Positions 10,424 to 22,138 of a DNA stretch of 64,000 nucleotides are shown piece by piece. Under the pieces are notes generated by a model. It had not been told where the DNA came from. It did no database searches and saw only the letters and a list, made by a program, of their open reading frames with translations. The translations under genes and the position numbers were made by a program. Where the stretch lies: contig MU130379.1 in the NCBI GenBank assembly GCA_015039465.1, positions 124,001-188,000 on the forward strand, given 5' to 3'. Numbering within the stretch: the stretch's first letter is position 1; each line of letters opens with the position of its first letter. Source of the stretch: Phlegmacium glaucopus (taxonomy: Eukaryota; Basidiomycota; Agaricomycetes; Agaricales; Cortinariaceae).

Positions 10424-13400
10424 CATCATGTGTGACTTTCCCGTTCTGGAAAAGTAATGCACAGGAAAAAGGAGTATGGGCAGGACCAGGTTCATACAAG
10501 AGAAAATGAAAATGAAGACATCCAAAAAGGAGCTAGCATGCTCTCAAAATTAATTAAAGCAGAACAATTTTCTTAAAGATCAATAGTGCTAGAAAAATGC
10601 ATTTTAAAGTTTCCTTCACCCTACATATAAAAGTAGCATAAATTTACTGTAGAAGAGCAGTGGAAGATCCCCACCCATTAGCTAGCCTCAGATTCATATT
10701 CATTCTCAACAAGGGACCTCAAAGATCTCTTTACTGCATTTTTCTTCAAATAACAAACACATACAATGTTGCAACTGCCTAAATTGTTAGTGTAATTGAA
10801 CATCACATGACTTAGACACTTGCATCTTTGGAAATCGACAAATTCCGGCTTACTCCCATGAACTACAATAAAATACTGAAAAGTATCTGTTTTGAATACT
10901 CAAACATATACTCTACCTACAGCAGCAAATAATTTTAAACTATGGATTTTACATAAGCTACTTTATTTTTTGGGCAGTGCAGCCTTTTTCTTACCACACT
11001 ATTTTTTTCATTGGTGTTCACCCAAGTATTCAGGTAGCCAGTCTTACCAAATAATTCCAATCTCCATATGGAAATGGAAGTGTCCATAAAGATTACAAAA
11101 TTTCACAATGATGGATATTTACATAAGCTCCAAAAATGTTATACATTGATTTTATTTATCAATAGCTTTGTAATAAACCCAAAATCTTGATTGTTGGTGC
11201 AATACTTGTTACAAAATGAGGAAGTCTCTACCAAATTGAAATTGCCTAAATTGGGTTCTGGGCAGGTCACATGCCACACATTCACATGTTCCAAAATTAA
11301 ATAATCATACCTTCTCACCTAATTTCTAACTTTGCACTTTCATTATCCACACCTTCTCATGTCAGAATCATGTGAAGAATATGGGCATTTTATTGTCTTT
11401 GATGATAAATTCCAGTCTCTCAAAGGCAAATAAGATTTTGGCTCCTCAGGACCCATGCCAATGCTTCATAAGCTAGAGAAAAAGCACTGTAATGCAAAAG
11501 AAGGTCACATCATTCAGCTCTCACCTGATTGCAACATTGTAAGAGATATATGTGGGTCTCAGAGCTATGTTTGGCCACATAAATCTGCTCCTACTTTGGA
11601 AAATCTGGACCCTTTGCCCATAAATACTAAACATGTATAACTTTCTCTCTCTTAGACTTAGTAAAATACAGTGATAACAGCTGCAGATAAATCTAGTGTG
11701 CAGTAACTAAATGTGATTTTCTTTATTTATATGTAAGCTAATGACAGAAATAACATCTTTACAGTTATATTATTTTTAATATTGTATTTGTTAAAAGGTT
11801 TCTGATAACAGCATTTAGAGACTGATAGATCCTCAGCAAATTCTGCCCAGAGTTCTAGAAATATGAAATAAAATTGGTGCCACTTGAATGGCAGTCTTTT
11901 TAAGCACCTTCCAGAAGCCACAACTGAACTTATCCAGTCAGACAGTGTTAGATAAGGTTTTATATGTGAAGCGTCTGTTCATCTCTTGCTAATGGACATA
12001 GATCAATGTCAATTGCATATATTAACTTATTTATGAAACATACAAATTAATCTTTATTTTTACAGGATCTTTAGTTAAATGGCTTCTAATAAAATTCTCC
12101 AAAAAAGGATAATTTAAATATGAAATACTTATAATATGAAAGTGCTGAGTTCAAAATCTTTATGATTGAAAAAAAAATGGCATCACTGCCATCATTTTTA
12201 AAAACACCTGTAAACTTAGGTCAAAATCTTCAAGTTCTAGCTTCCACTCCTATTTAAAATCCCCTTATACAAAACCTTAGTATATCAAGCAGAAAAAGTC
12301 ATTAAAATCAAAACATAGAGCAAAAGATGTTTGGACATTTTTCAAAAAATCCCATCCCTCACACAAATGCATACTCTGTAAGTAAGTTTCTAAATATTCT
12401 ATTTTATTTTATTTTGGACAAGCCCTATGCCATCAAAATATACATACATCAATTCTAATTTCAGAAATCTCTTCAATAATTACATTGAGGAATGGGTTTC
12501 TGCATATAATAACCTTAGTAGTATTGCATAAGCTAACAATCTACTATCTAATACACCATTAAAGTCAAACCACCATGAGTAATTTAAGAGGCATTTATAA
12601 ATATATTATTGATAGAATTTATTATTGTAAATAACCAGGTATGTATTAATATTTATTATATAATCATCATAACTGAGGAATCTATTTTTACTTATGTATC
12701 AAAAGCTTAAGAAGTCTGATATTCCTGGTTGTGTAGCAATATACAGTCACATTTAAAGAAAGAACTTAAAGAAGATATAATTGGTGTCTGACATAGTGGC
12801 TTTGTATTATGGTTTACTTTGTATTTACAGTACACTCCTTATTTATAATATTTTCTAATATATGTATTTCTAGCAGTATGTTTTGCCCTTCACTCATAAT
12901 TTACTTAGGACTTCAGAGTCCAGACTATGTTTTGGCAATTGGCCCTAAACTACTTTGTCAGCTCACATGAATAAAAGGTCTCCTGTAGTGACAATGGCAG
13001 ACAGCCATTTCCTCATTGTTTTAGCTGCTGTATGGCAGCCTTTTTAGTATCTATATTATAGGAAGGAAATTTTTTGATAATTGCAAGTAAAACCTCTCTC
13101 AAATTCTGCTCTTCATTGTCCTTTATCCCAGTATCCTTGAGGCAGTACAATTCAGATCCTGAGAATAATTAAATTATGTTATGTACATATATAAGCAAAT
13201 CACTTTTATGATTATGCTGGGCAATGATAGTTGCAGTGTCCAATGATTATAAGACTCTAATTTCCAATGCCTTCCCATGCCACTTAATTCTGTTATTGTG
13301 AGAGAATCTGATTTGGTTAATTAGAAAAGATTATAAATAGCTATATACAGAGTACTTACAGATATGTCAGATTTTACGTTGTATAATTCAGGATGTGCTT

Positions 13401-14655
13401 GTTTGGGCCATCTCTAAATCCCATCATATAACCCAGGTTACTAACTCCATCAACTGACTAGATGCAGCAGAATCAGTCAAAGATTGTAGATGATGTTACT
13501 CAGAAATGGACCTCCAGTTTGTGTTTTGCTTGGATTAGAAATAATGGCTATATAGGATTTGCACCTCATTCTGTGAAGCAAGGAACACTGAAGAGAGTGA
13601 CCTATGGTGCAGAGCATTATTATCCCTAGACACAAGGGAGCACCAAGAAAGAAAGAAAAAGACCTGTTTTCTTAGGGACACAACCAACCAACATATGTAA
13701 TCACAGTAATATGACATCACACTTTCATTATTCTCTGGGCATACTTGTGATCAGGGGTTGTGGAAGCTCACTGGAGGTTGCCAAGTGAACAGTGTCAGGG
13801 GACCTCCCTTTGGTCCTACTATGCCTCCCAGTCTACACATAGCATCACCCATCCTATCAATTTCATCCATTGTACAGTCACCCCTATGCTATCGCCCTAG
13901 GCCCACAGCACTACCTGACACCCTCTATCAATATGTGATGTCCCATCATCAGCTTCCTATTAATAGCACCTACCCTTCTCCTAGGCTTAGATCCATAGTC
14001 TTAGTCATTATACCTTAGTCATGAGGCCAGTTAGATATCTGCTTAGTAGTTTAGTATTACTTAACTAATTCCTATCACTATGTACACATGTACATACAGA
14101 GTGCACAGACCATGTACAAATAGTATAAGTAGTTAAGGTGCAGATATAGGTGTAATAGTGTAAATGTTCCTTAGTTCAAAACAGATACTTTAAATATTGT
14201 AATTTTGAGGGTAAGCCAGAAAAGTCAATTTCCAATGGCACAAGCACTCAAGTCACATGATGTGCATTTACACTAACAATATATGCAGTCACAAAATTGT
14301 ATGTGTAACATGTTTGTATATTGAAAGATTAAATGCAGTAAAGAGATTTTTGAGGTCTCTTTTTGAGAATGAGTTAGAATCTGAGTCTAGCTAATGAGGG
14401 GAACTTTTTCCACTCCCTCTCTACAGTAAATATGTGCTACCTTTTACATGTAAAGTGAAGAGAATTTTTAAAATGAAGTTTTACCAGCACTGTTGATCCT
14501 AAGAAAATTTGTTTTGTTTGATTAAATTTTTAGAGCATACTAGCTCTTTTTTGGGTGTTTCCATTTTTCTCTTTTCTTTGCATGAACCCAGTCCTGCCCA
14601 TACCCCTTTTCTCCCATGTGTCACTTTTCCAAAACAGGAAAATCATGCATGATGA
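10424..14655. mobile_element. 4.2-kb element with ~480-bp terminal inverted repeats
   Basis: Sequence 10424-10900 reappears inverted at about 14165-14655. Shared blocks include TATGGGCAGGAC, AGCTAGCATGCTCT (one change), CTAGCCTCAGATTC (partly changed) and AAGTATCTGTTTTGAA. The outer edge is CATCATG(T/C)(G/A)TGA. The 3.3-kb interior is AT-rich and CpG-poor, with only short chance open frames (for example 13758-14018) and no recognisable transposase, so it is a non-autonomous or decayed DNA element. The target duplication could not be fixed by eye. Arm divergence is roughly 20% by inspection, so it is old. Confidence 0.7.
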
Positions 14656-14879
14656 TCTCCAAGGCCAGCAGTCTTTCATGTGTATGCTTGGTGCGCTCGC
14701 TCATGTAGACAAACTTCATTCCTTACATAGGATCTGCACCTTGGTCAATAATAACATTTACAGGGTTACCCAAGAAGCATGACTGAGTAATTGATGGCTT
14801 GATGCACTGGTTGCCCCAGTGCATTTAGTTTATCACACAGTGTGTCTGGTCATTGCCCTAACAAACAGTACTTTACCCT

Positions 14880-15660
14880 CTCTCACACATTCTAAGCAGG
14901 TCTGAGCAGAATCTAAGTAAAATAATAATAATTCAACACAAGTCAGATTCTGAGCTCATTCCAAGCTCATTCCAAGCTCATTCTAAGCATACTCCAAGTA
15001 TGTTGCAAATTTTTTCATGTCAATTAAAGTAGATTTCTACCAAATTGAATTTTATTTTATTTATTATTCTGTCTACTAAAATACAAAGATAACCCCCCAT
15101 GCTGAAGGGGGTTGTCATCAATGTGTGTGTGTGCATCATTGTTTGTGTATTTCATTGTTGTCATAGTGTGTTAAAATAAAAATAAGAATGAAATAACCTC
15201 CTCCAAGTGAGGGGTTGTTGTTGTTGTTGTACCTTGTAGTGTATTATAATAATAAAAACCCCCCCCAGTGAGAGTTGTTGTTGTTGTTGTTGTCATTCAT
15301 GTGTTGTCATCTTTGTAGTGCCTTGTAGTTAATTATAATAAATAAACCCTTCCCAGGGTCATCACCAATGATCATTGTCATTTGTGCATTGTTGTTTGTG
15401 TGTTGTTATTGTTGTGGTACCTCACAGTGTATTATAATAATAAGAAAACCTCTCCCAAGTGAGGGTCATTATCATCATTATCATTGTAGCCATTGTTTGT
15501 AGTGGTGATGGTGAGTTGTGGTTGTGGTTGTGGTTGCTGTTGTCATTGTGGTTATTCTTGCAGTTGTTGTGGTTGCTGTTGTGGTTGTTGCTGACATGGT
15601 GACATAGTTGTGGTGAACAAAGAAAGATGCAGTGGTGGGCACAGTGTGAATTTAGTCATG
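14880..15660. repeat. Second G/C-hairpin repeat array with GTT-rich tail
   Basis: Begins with GAGCTCATTCCAA units (14955-15000), then five C-loop-G blocks (about 15093, 15197, 15259, 15347, 15450), more decayed than those at 3.3-3.9 kb, each followed by GTTGTTGTTGT and an ATAATAAATAAA stretch. It ends in GTGGTTGTGGTT repeats and AGTCATGTGACC. It is clearly homologous to 3285-4200 and in the same orientation. Confidence 0.75.
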
Positions 15661-15715
15661 TGACCAACCCTCTGCCCACAGCCTGGTATTCATACTGAGA
15701 GTAAAAGGCTAAGCT

Positions 15716-16062
15716 TGTTAGGGAACACTTAACTGTTGTGAAAGACAATTGTTTAGCTTAGAAAAGGTAGGTTTCCAGTAACCAAGTTTATTCCAAGGCG
15801 CTGTTCTATGACAGCACCTGCTACCTATATATACAAAAGGACTGGGGTAACTACACCTGGGTCCTGACAGCTATGGAGATATGTAAATAGAAATACAAGG
15901 CATGCTCCATAAGGAATATGCAATAAGTATCTACCAGAGTCTGCATGTGTAACTACTAAGGAACATTCATAAAACTACTAGTAACCATTTGTTATACAAT
16001 AGAGAGGAGGGGGATGGAGTTCATAGCTAGTGTAAATGTGCATACATAGTTGTCCTCTGACA
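15716..16062 (+). mobile_element. Probable solo LTR, 347 bp
   Basis: Starts TGTTAGGGAACACTTA and ends TCCTCTGACA, so it has TG...CA ends. It is flanked by AAGCT (15711-15715) and GAGCT (16063-16067), a 5-bp target duplication with one mismatch. A TATA-like CTATATATAC lies at 15821-15831. No internal retrotransposon sequence follows. A chance TG...CA match is possible, so confidence is moderate. Confidence 0.5.
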
Positions 16063-17488
16063 GAGCTGCCATAGATGGTCAGCTGGATTAGTGGTCTTTA
16101 GTGCTGCAATATGTCATCACAGTAGTCTAGGATTCAATTTCTGTTATTGCACATAATTATTGGCTATGTAATATATATACATTGTTAAGTAATAAGACAA
16201 TATATAAAGAGTTTGGATCCTGCTTGGAATCTGCATAAGACTGGATAGCAACATAGATATGCCTTGTTATCTTTTAGAAAATCCAATATTTGGGTGAGCC
16301 CCAAACTACAACTAATTTTTCTGAATATTTTCCTTATCTTCCTCCCTAGCTGTGCATGAAATGCTTCATTGTGCATGAAGTTAGCCCCTTATCCCCAACT
16401 CATCTGTAAGTTGTTGTCAATCTGTGGAAATTCAATGACTTACTTTTTTCTTAGTAATGGAATAGATCAAAATTATAGCTAAGAATTGGCAAACCCCAAC
16501 TAACCCAACTGTTTGCAAGACCCTAGTTGAGCTTCTTGATGTGTGTCCACATTACAAATTGCAATCAGAAGAGAGGATTGGAGAAAGATAGAATATCAGC
16601 TCAGTGCTGTTGCATTGTCTGAGGTGAACAATGCCTCGCCATCCCCATTCCCACAATGCTTAGAACATTGATATTCTTCATTAACAAATCCTAGAATTAG
16701 CTATGTGATGCTATGAAAGATACATTCCCATTTTTTTTGAGCTCACTGTGCATGTTTGAGTTGTAACAGTGACAAAAGATAGTTTATTGTATATATTTTT
16801 GATCTATCTAGTTACATTATATTTTACCCTGTATTTAAATTTGTCTGTAGTAACTTGTAGCCAAGGTCCCTTTGTGCATAGAGCTATAGCATCCACAGCA
16901 TCACACAGCATCACATGGCCAATTATAGGGTTTTCTGATGTTTCTAGTGTTTGAAAGTCCAGTTCATTGAACTGGTGAAAAACCAGACCTAAACCAGACT
17001 GAACTGCCAAAAGTCAGACCTTCAGTTGCAGTTTGTTTTTTTCAGAATGGAAAAATCACACCAAATCAGACCAGTAAGAACTAGTTTGGACTGGTTTGAA
17101 CTGTCGCAGGGTACACTTCATAAATACACATTTTTTGAGCCAATTTTTAAGAGAAACAGTCCATAATTGCATGTGCTATATGGCCAAAATGATACTCTAC
17201 TTACTGTATATGACATCTCATAGTAGTATTTTTTGAGATGTAGAGCCTTGTTATCACCATATAAACTTTGCAGTAGACTAATTATACACTCTATTCTATG
17301 GTTTACAACTGTTATTATAACCTAAATATCAGTTTTAGTCAGGTTGAACCAGTTTGAACTGTTTTGGATCCTTATCAGACTCAATAATATGGCTTGGGTT
17401 TTTCAGGAAGGAATGAATGCTGAAGCCTTACTATTATTAAATATATTTTTTCAATAATGGCTTAACACCCTTTTATATTAGGTTTATA
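16063..17488. other. No gene recognised; AT-rich with CCAGTT palindromes
   Basis: Only chance open frames. Around 16940-17110 there are repeated CCAGTT/AACTGG and ACCAGACTGAAC motifs, including the palindrome CCAGTTCATTGAACTGG, and an AACCAGTTTGAACTG relative at 17345-17362; this is probably a degenerate MITE. Confidence 0.4.
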
Positions 17489-17875
17489 TTATTTGGTAAT
17501 GGAATAATTGTGTTGTGTGAGTGATTTATTTATTTTAGCAGAAGGAGCCTTATTGAGATCTTTGATAGCAGCTTTAGAGCCTTTGGGTTTGGGGTTTGGG
17601 GTTTGGGTTTGTGAAATTGTGAGTGATTTTCTTTTTTTGACAGAAGTATTAGCTGTATTCATCTCTGCTTTCTTTCTTGCCACCTGGACAACTAAGCACT
17701 GCAGCTTGGCATTGTTAGAATCCTGCAAAAAAAAAGCCTGCCTGCATTTATAACTAGTACTAGCCTCAGGCTGGATGGCATCATCAGGAAGCAGGTCTGG
17801 AGTGTTATCAGCGGTGGTAGGGAATGGAGTTTGTGTTGACATACATAGCTTGAGGGCTATTGCCTCACATGGCAT
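17489..17875 (-). CDS. Unknown 128-residue lysine/threonine-rich open frame
   Basis: The longest uninterrupted frame in this part of the repeat region. The product is low-complexity, rich in K, T, P and Q (SVKKRKSLTISQTQ, then NPKPKGSKAA), resembling a disordered basic linker. Coding-like sequence may continue upstream on the same strand to about 18210 with stops. It is not recognised; it may be part of a decayed transposon-encoded protein and may not be a real gene. Confidence 0.25.
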   Translation of the reverse strand: MPCEAIALKLCMSTQTPFPTTADNTPDLLPDDAIQPEASTSYKCRQAFFLQDSNNAKLQCLVVQVARKKAEMNTANTSVKKRKSLTISQTQTPNPKPKGSKAAIKDLNKAPSAKINKSLTQHNYSITK

Positions 17876-18518
17876 TTATAAGTCCTTTCCCTTCATAATC
17901 ATCTAATGATAGTCTGCCAAGGTAGAGACCTTGTGAGGCATAGGATTAAGGGGGGCATAACTCAGCTGGATATGTCCAATCTATAAGTAGTGAGTAAACA
18001 ATAGATAAGACCAAAGTGACAAAGGGTTCATATGGGCAATATCAAGAGGCCATTGGATACACCAATCAATTATCGTTGCTGGGGCAAAATGGAACAATGG
18101 CCAATGGCCATGGGAAAAATACAACCCAGTGTCTATTAAATAAGCATCAATAAAATCCTGGTGGAGACCACTCCATAAAAGAATAAGTCCTATAAATAGG
18201 ACTTGCAATTTAGTGTAGCATAGACTACTGACTAATTTTTTTTGGTTACTACCTACTAGGATACCTTGGTGGCGATTGCTGTATGCCAGTATTATGTTGA
18301 AATGATCAAGTCATGCCTCATGAGTCATCCTTATTGATTGTTGACCTGTGTCCTGCCCTGATAGGTATGGGTATTGCAAATTGAAGCCTGCATTGGTACC
18401 CATTGCATTTATTGCTGGGTCTGGCAACCCTTGTCATTCACTAGTAATGAAAAAGATAATAAACAAATTTGAAACAAGTAATGCAACCCAGGGATGGACA
18501 AATGAATTACAAATTCAG

Positions 18519-18556
18519 TTTACTTTCCCCACACTACCAATTGGTATTGGTGCGTG
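18519..18556 (-). repeat. Diverged copy of the LTR-end/PBS motif
   Basis: On the minus strand this reads CGCACCAATACCAATTGGTA followed by GTGTGGGG, matching the LTR-PBS junction at 19655-19688 and at 1-33 with a few changes. No LTR body is evident next to it. The plus-strand open frame ending here (18348-18557) is then only a shadow. Confidence 0.35.
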
Positions 18557-19446
18557 ATAATGTTTCATGGTGGTATAAGGTTCTCTTTGTGTAGAGTGTA
18601 CACATACTCAAAGCTACCAAGGCTCATAAACTCAGGACTTTGTTGATGTAGTTATCACCTCCATCCTACTACTACAAAGTGTCCCTTTTTATCCTACATC
18701 ACATGGCAGCAACAATTGCTTTCTTGTTCAGTCTTAGATTGTTTCTATGCATGAACAAATACCAGACAAAGGATAATCAGATCAGATTGACAGAATTGAG
18801 AAGGATGCTCTGGATACCTACAATTGAAAAATCCTTGACTTCAATTGTTGGATTAGAATGAGTATCATTAAGCACAACCTGTACCATACATTCCTGAGTT
18901 CCACCAAACAGACATGTTAGGGTTCAAATTTTAAGTAAGAAGAAAATCTTACAAGTCCATCTATTTCATATGACTGATCTGTTATCACATTATGATCTGG
19001 AACCTCAGACACATTGCATAAAACAAATAAACAAACCAAGATATAAGCTTCTATTGCTGCAACAGTTGCTCTGTGAGCTTCAAACAGATTATCTTGGAAA
19101 ACAGAAGGAAGTTTATTATTTTGTAACAACACTGCAAGGCTCTTTGATGAAGATGCCTTGAGAAGGCAATCCAGAAGGCATGAAAAAACACATGCTAAAC
19201 CTTCTTGTCGCTGATAGGACCCATATAACCTCTAGGTTCGTAAACTAGTTATTTTTGCATTTTACCAACTTCACAGTATATGCGGATACCTCGCAGGTAC
19301 CAGTTTTGTTCGCACCTTCATTCGCGGTTCTCGCACATCCTTCGCACCTCACACAACATAGTATAATCCCCACATAACCTTCGCACATCACTCCTACGAC
19401 CTTCGTAACTATCCAATGCACCCTCGTTCCTCTTCACACTTCATAC

Positions 19447-19673
19447 TGTTAGTATTTGGATAAATGGCCCTGGGCCAAAAAGGGCCACCGAAGACTAAGT
19501 ACGGATAGTGGCACAACAGGCCACTATCATTGTTCCTACACATATATATACCACTTAGATTTACCATTTTACCTCAGTCCGTTGTATCGTTGATACACTG
19601 TCAGTACGCTAGGTGCTGTACTAACTGAGGTGTGATGCGGCTCGGGGCTTCGGTATCGCGCACCAATACTGAT
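19447..19673 (+). mobile_element. Probable copia-type LTR, 227 bp
   Basis: Begins TGTTAGTATTTGGATAAATG, has a GGCCCTGGGCC / GGGCC palindromic block, TATA-like CATATATATACC at 19543-19555, and ends just before TGGTAGCGTGAG, a Ty1-like primer-binding site. The 3' end lacks the usual CA, so the exact boundary is uncertain. The segment 19590-19652 recurs at 63000-63061. No second LTR is seen in the window. Confidence 0.45.
19572..19630 (-). ncRNA. tRNA-like fold inside the LTR-like sequence
   Basis: On the minus strand a 7-bp stem CCTCAGT/ACTGAGG closes a 59-nt segment that contains CTCAGTTAGTACAGCACC, close to a tRNA D-arm/A-box, and an internal TGTATC/GATACA stem. The 63-kb copy has the more canonical CAGTTGGTACAGC. 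It could be a tRNA-derived SINE or a chance feature; no good B box is seen. Confidence 0.25.
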
Positions 19674-19685
19674 TGGTAGCGTGAG
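19674..19685 (+). other. Primer-binding-site-like sequence TGGTAGCGTGAG
   Basis: The first eight bases equal the start of the Ty1 primer-binding site, complementary to the 3' end of initiator tRNA-Met in yeast. It lies at the end of the proposed LTR and 24 bp before the next ATG, the usual order LTR-PBS-gag. Confidence 0.4.
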
Positions 19686-19708
19686 AAGAAAGCTTAAAAG
19701 TCGCCATC

Positions 19709-20260
19709 ATGAAAATAAGCGGACTTCAAATTCATTTACCTATTTTGGAAGCAGCCCTGAATCGTGTTCCTGGTCAACAAAATCATTCGTTCAACGATAA
19801 CATCCCCATCGCTCATCATACTCTCAATGTCTCACACTATGCTCTCCATTGTTTTCACTATCGACATGCTCCTAAGCATATACCATCTGTTCCTTGGCTA
19901 GTGATCCAGCAAAGCGATCAATCTACTATTCGCGTCGGTCATCGGCTCGCGTTTGATCGTATCCTTGGTCCATCATTTCAAGAACGGCCCCTTTATGGAC
20001 GCATCAACTACATCTCCCATTATGTACAAGGCTTTGTCATTGTTGTTGTGGCTATGGACCCACAAGTCTTCCCCTCAGCCATCTATCTTGCCATCCCTCG
20101 CTCCTGGATCTCACTCAGTCCCCTATCCTCACTCATCTACCTCTTATCTTATCATTCACTGCCAAAACCATCATTCACGCGGTACCTGAAGCCTTCCCAC
20201 CCTCTTTATGACAATTTAGGAAGTCCAGGAGGATCACGACTAAGCAGGAATTGCAGATGA
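19709..20260 (+). CDS. 183-residue hypothetical protein downstream of the LTR/PBS
   Basis: The longest open frame between 7 and 23 kb. It starts 24 bp after the PBS-like site, where a gag would be expected, but no zinc knuckle (CX2CX4HX4C) or capsid motif is visible, and the second half is rich in S, P, L and Y. The product is not recognised. It may be a decayed gag, captured sequence, or a chance frame in a relatively GC-rich segment. Confidence 0.3.
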   Translation: MKISGLQIHLPILEAALNRVPGQQNHSFNDNIPIAHHTLNVSHYALHCFHYRHAPKHIPSVPWLVIQQSDQSTIRVGHRLAFDRILGPSFQERPLYGRINYISHYVQGFVIVVVAMDPQVFPSAIYLAIPRSWISLSPLSSLIYLLSYHSLPKPSFTRYLKPSHPLYDNLGSPGGSRLSRNCR

Positions 20261-20720
20261 ATCAGCAGCAGAGGATTATTCTCGCAGTGTGTCAAGTGTT
20301 ATCAAGGCTGCGCGACATGGGACCATGGGCAAGTAGTGTTTTCTCGGGAACAAGGCTGCGCCTTTCAAGTGTTGACTCAGGACCTTTCACATTTTTGACA
20401 TGACCACACGCCTATGGAGTCGATATATTTTTGCTATTGGACTGTGTACACTGCCTTCTCTTCTTTTCTCTCGCACTTTGACACTTGTACAGATTCTTTT
20501 ACTGTTCCTTCTTCTTTTCCATTGTTCTTTTCTTCTCGCAGCTGTCCTCTCTTTATCTTTCTTCCTTTGACAGCGCGTACTTTGTTTCTTTTATTGTTTT
20601 TACATAGCCTCATCCTTAGGGTATAAATACTGCTCTTTTGTACCAGGATAGGTAGTTCAGTTCAATTCATTCTTACCCCCCACTTTCATCATCTCAGTGG
20701 AATTCCAGTGAATTCCTTCC

Positions 20721-20930
20721 TCAAGTTCGCTTTTTCAGTCCTCAACTGTCAATCTATCCCCACTGCCAATTGCTATAGTCTTGCTGAAGACTTCCTCTTA
20801 TTCCTCCTCATCCTCTTCCTTAATCCCTCCAAGTTCGCTTTTTCCAGTCCCTTACTGTCAACCTTCTGTCAACTGCTATAGTCTTACTGAAGACTCTTCC
20901 TCATTCATCCTCATCCTTCTCATCTCTATT
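20721..20930. repeat. ~108-bp direct tandem duplication
   Basis: AAGTTCGCTTTTTCAGTCC...CTATAGTCTTGCTGAAGACT (from 20722) is repeated from 20831 with a few changes. It lies in a pyrimidine-rich, promoter-like stretch: a TATA-like GTATAAATACTG is at 20619-20631. No gene is recognised from 20261 to 21060. Confidence 0.7.
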
Positions 20931-21119
20931 CTCACCCCCTACCTCTGTGTGATACAAGTCTAAGGTTATACCTTCCCTAAACGAACAACAAGGAGGCTTT
21001 TGACTTAAAGACTAGTCCATTGCTCTCTGGTTGGAGTTTATATACAACAACAACAACGATTTATATCGGTGGCCTAAACACTGAGTCAAGTATCTGCAGA
21101 AAGGTTCCAACTAAGGTAG

Positions 21120-21270
21120 GGCGACGAGATATGAGACAAGCGAAACAAGGAGCGATGTAATGATGAAAGGGCGACGAAGGAACGAAGTGGCGACGCAGTG
21201 ATGAAGGGGAGATGCAGTGACAAAGGGGGCAATGCAGTGACAAAGGGGGCAATGCAGTGACAAAGTATAG
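21120..21270. repeat. ~20-bp minisatellite, GTGACAAAGGGGGCAATGCA
   Basis: Three almost exact 20-bp units at about 21203-21265 are preceded by degenerate GCGACGAAGG-type units. This is the same compositional family as the GGGGCGACATGGC repeats at 21.75-21.95 kb and 63.6-63.75 kb. Confidence 0.7.
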
Positions 21271-21538
21271 TTGCTGTATGGGCGACTCGCAGTAAAACGC
21301 AATGAAACGAAGGCAAACGACGAGAGAGACGATGACAAGACTTAATTCTATACTCTGGGGAGAGAGGTGAATACTTTCTTATTGTCCTGTAACTAAGTTA
21401 CATGGGTTTTTTATAGTAGAGGTGATTAGAATAAATGGGGAAATGAAGCACAAGGTGTGTGGAGTAAATAGCATCAAAAAGCATAAGGAGCTAAGTGAGA
21501 AAATACAAAAAGTCGCACCATAAGATAAAAGGAGCATG

Positions 21539-21982
21539 GAGAATAACTGGTAGCTAGGTAACAGTAAAATGATGCGAACATGATTTTGGCACGGTGAGGG
21601 GATGCATAAAAGTAGGAATGATAGGAAATCAAAAGAAGCGAAGTGATGCGCAGCATGGGCGACTTTTAGGAAAATGGGTAATGATGAAGATGGTGAACAG
21701 GGTGGAAAGGGCAATGTAGCAACAAGAGGGGTGACATAGGACTGAAAGGTGTGACATAGTGACAAGGGCAATGTGGCAATGAGAGGGGCGATATGGCAAC
21801 TAGAGGGGCAACATGGCAACTAGAGGGGCAACATGGCAACTAGAGGGGCAACATGGCAACTAGAGGGGCAACATGGCGACTAGAGGGGTGACATAGCGAT
21901 GAGAGGGGCGATGTAGAAACTAGAGGGGCGACATGGCAACAAAAGGGCAATTCCAGTTGGTAGAGCATAGCCATGTTCATCA
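21539..21982. repeat. Arm of a distant inverted repeat (partner at 63558-64000)
   Basis: The whole 444 bp is the reverse complement of the last 443 bp of the window; shared blocks include CTGGTAGCTAGGTAACAG, TTTTGGCACGGTGAGGGG and CCAGTTGGTAGAGCATAG. It contains a ~21-bp minisatellite (GGCAACTAGAGGGGCAACAT) at about 21755-21950. The right-hand copy has CGAC where this one has CAAC. The end at 21982 is sharp; the other end is the window limit, so the true repeat is longer. The CCAGTTGGTAGAGC stretch looks like a tRNA D-arm. Confidence 0.85.
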
Positions 21983-22043
21983 TCGTGACTGAGGTGAGCC
22001 TTCTACATAAATACTCTTTACCTTACTATACTTACCGTTACCT

Positions 22044-22138
22044 AGTCTTGTGATCTTAAATCACTATCTAGGTACGGGAACAATATACTTAGTCCGTTGT
22101 ATCGTGACTGAGTCTTGTGATCTTAAATCACTATCTAG
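22044..22138. repeat. Two 28-bp direct repeats
   Basis: AGTCTTGTGATCTTAAATCA followed by CTATCTAG occurs at 22044-22071 and again at 22111-22138. Between them, AGTCCGTTGTATCGT matches 19576-19590 in the LTR-like sequence, so this is probably an LTR remnant. Nothing else is identified from 21983 to 22980 apart from a chance-looking frame at 22507-22761. Confidence 0.6.

Noticed and set aside
16940..17365. Repeated ACCAGACTGAAC / AACTGG motifs as a defined MITE
   Set aside because: Motifs are clustered but no pair of ends or target duplication could be fixed.
18348..18557. Plus-strand 69-residue frame ending PTLPIGIGA, echoed at position 1
   Set aside because: The shared C-terminal codons are explained better by the minus-strand LTR-end/PBS motif, which also appears in the opposite orientation at 19.66 kb.
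21700..21960. CRISPR-like array of regular ~21-bp repeats
   Set aside because: There are no unique spacers, the genome is eukaryotic, and the same minisatellite occurs inverted at the window end as part of a dispersed repeat.
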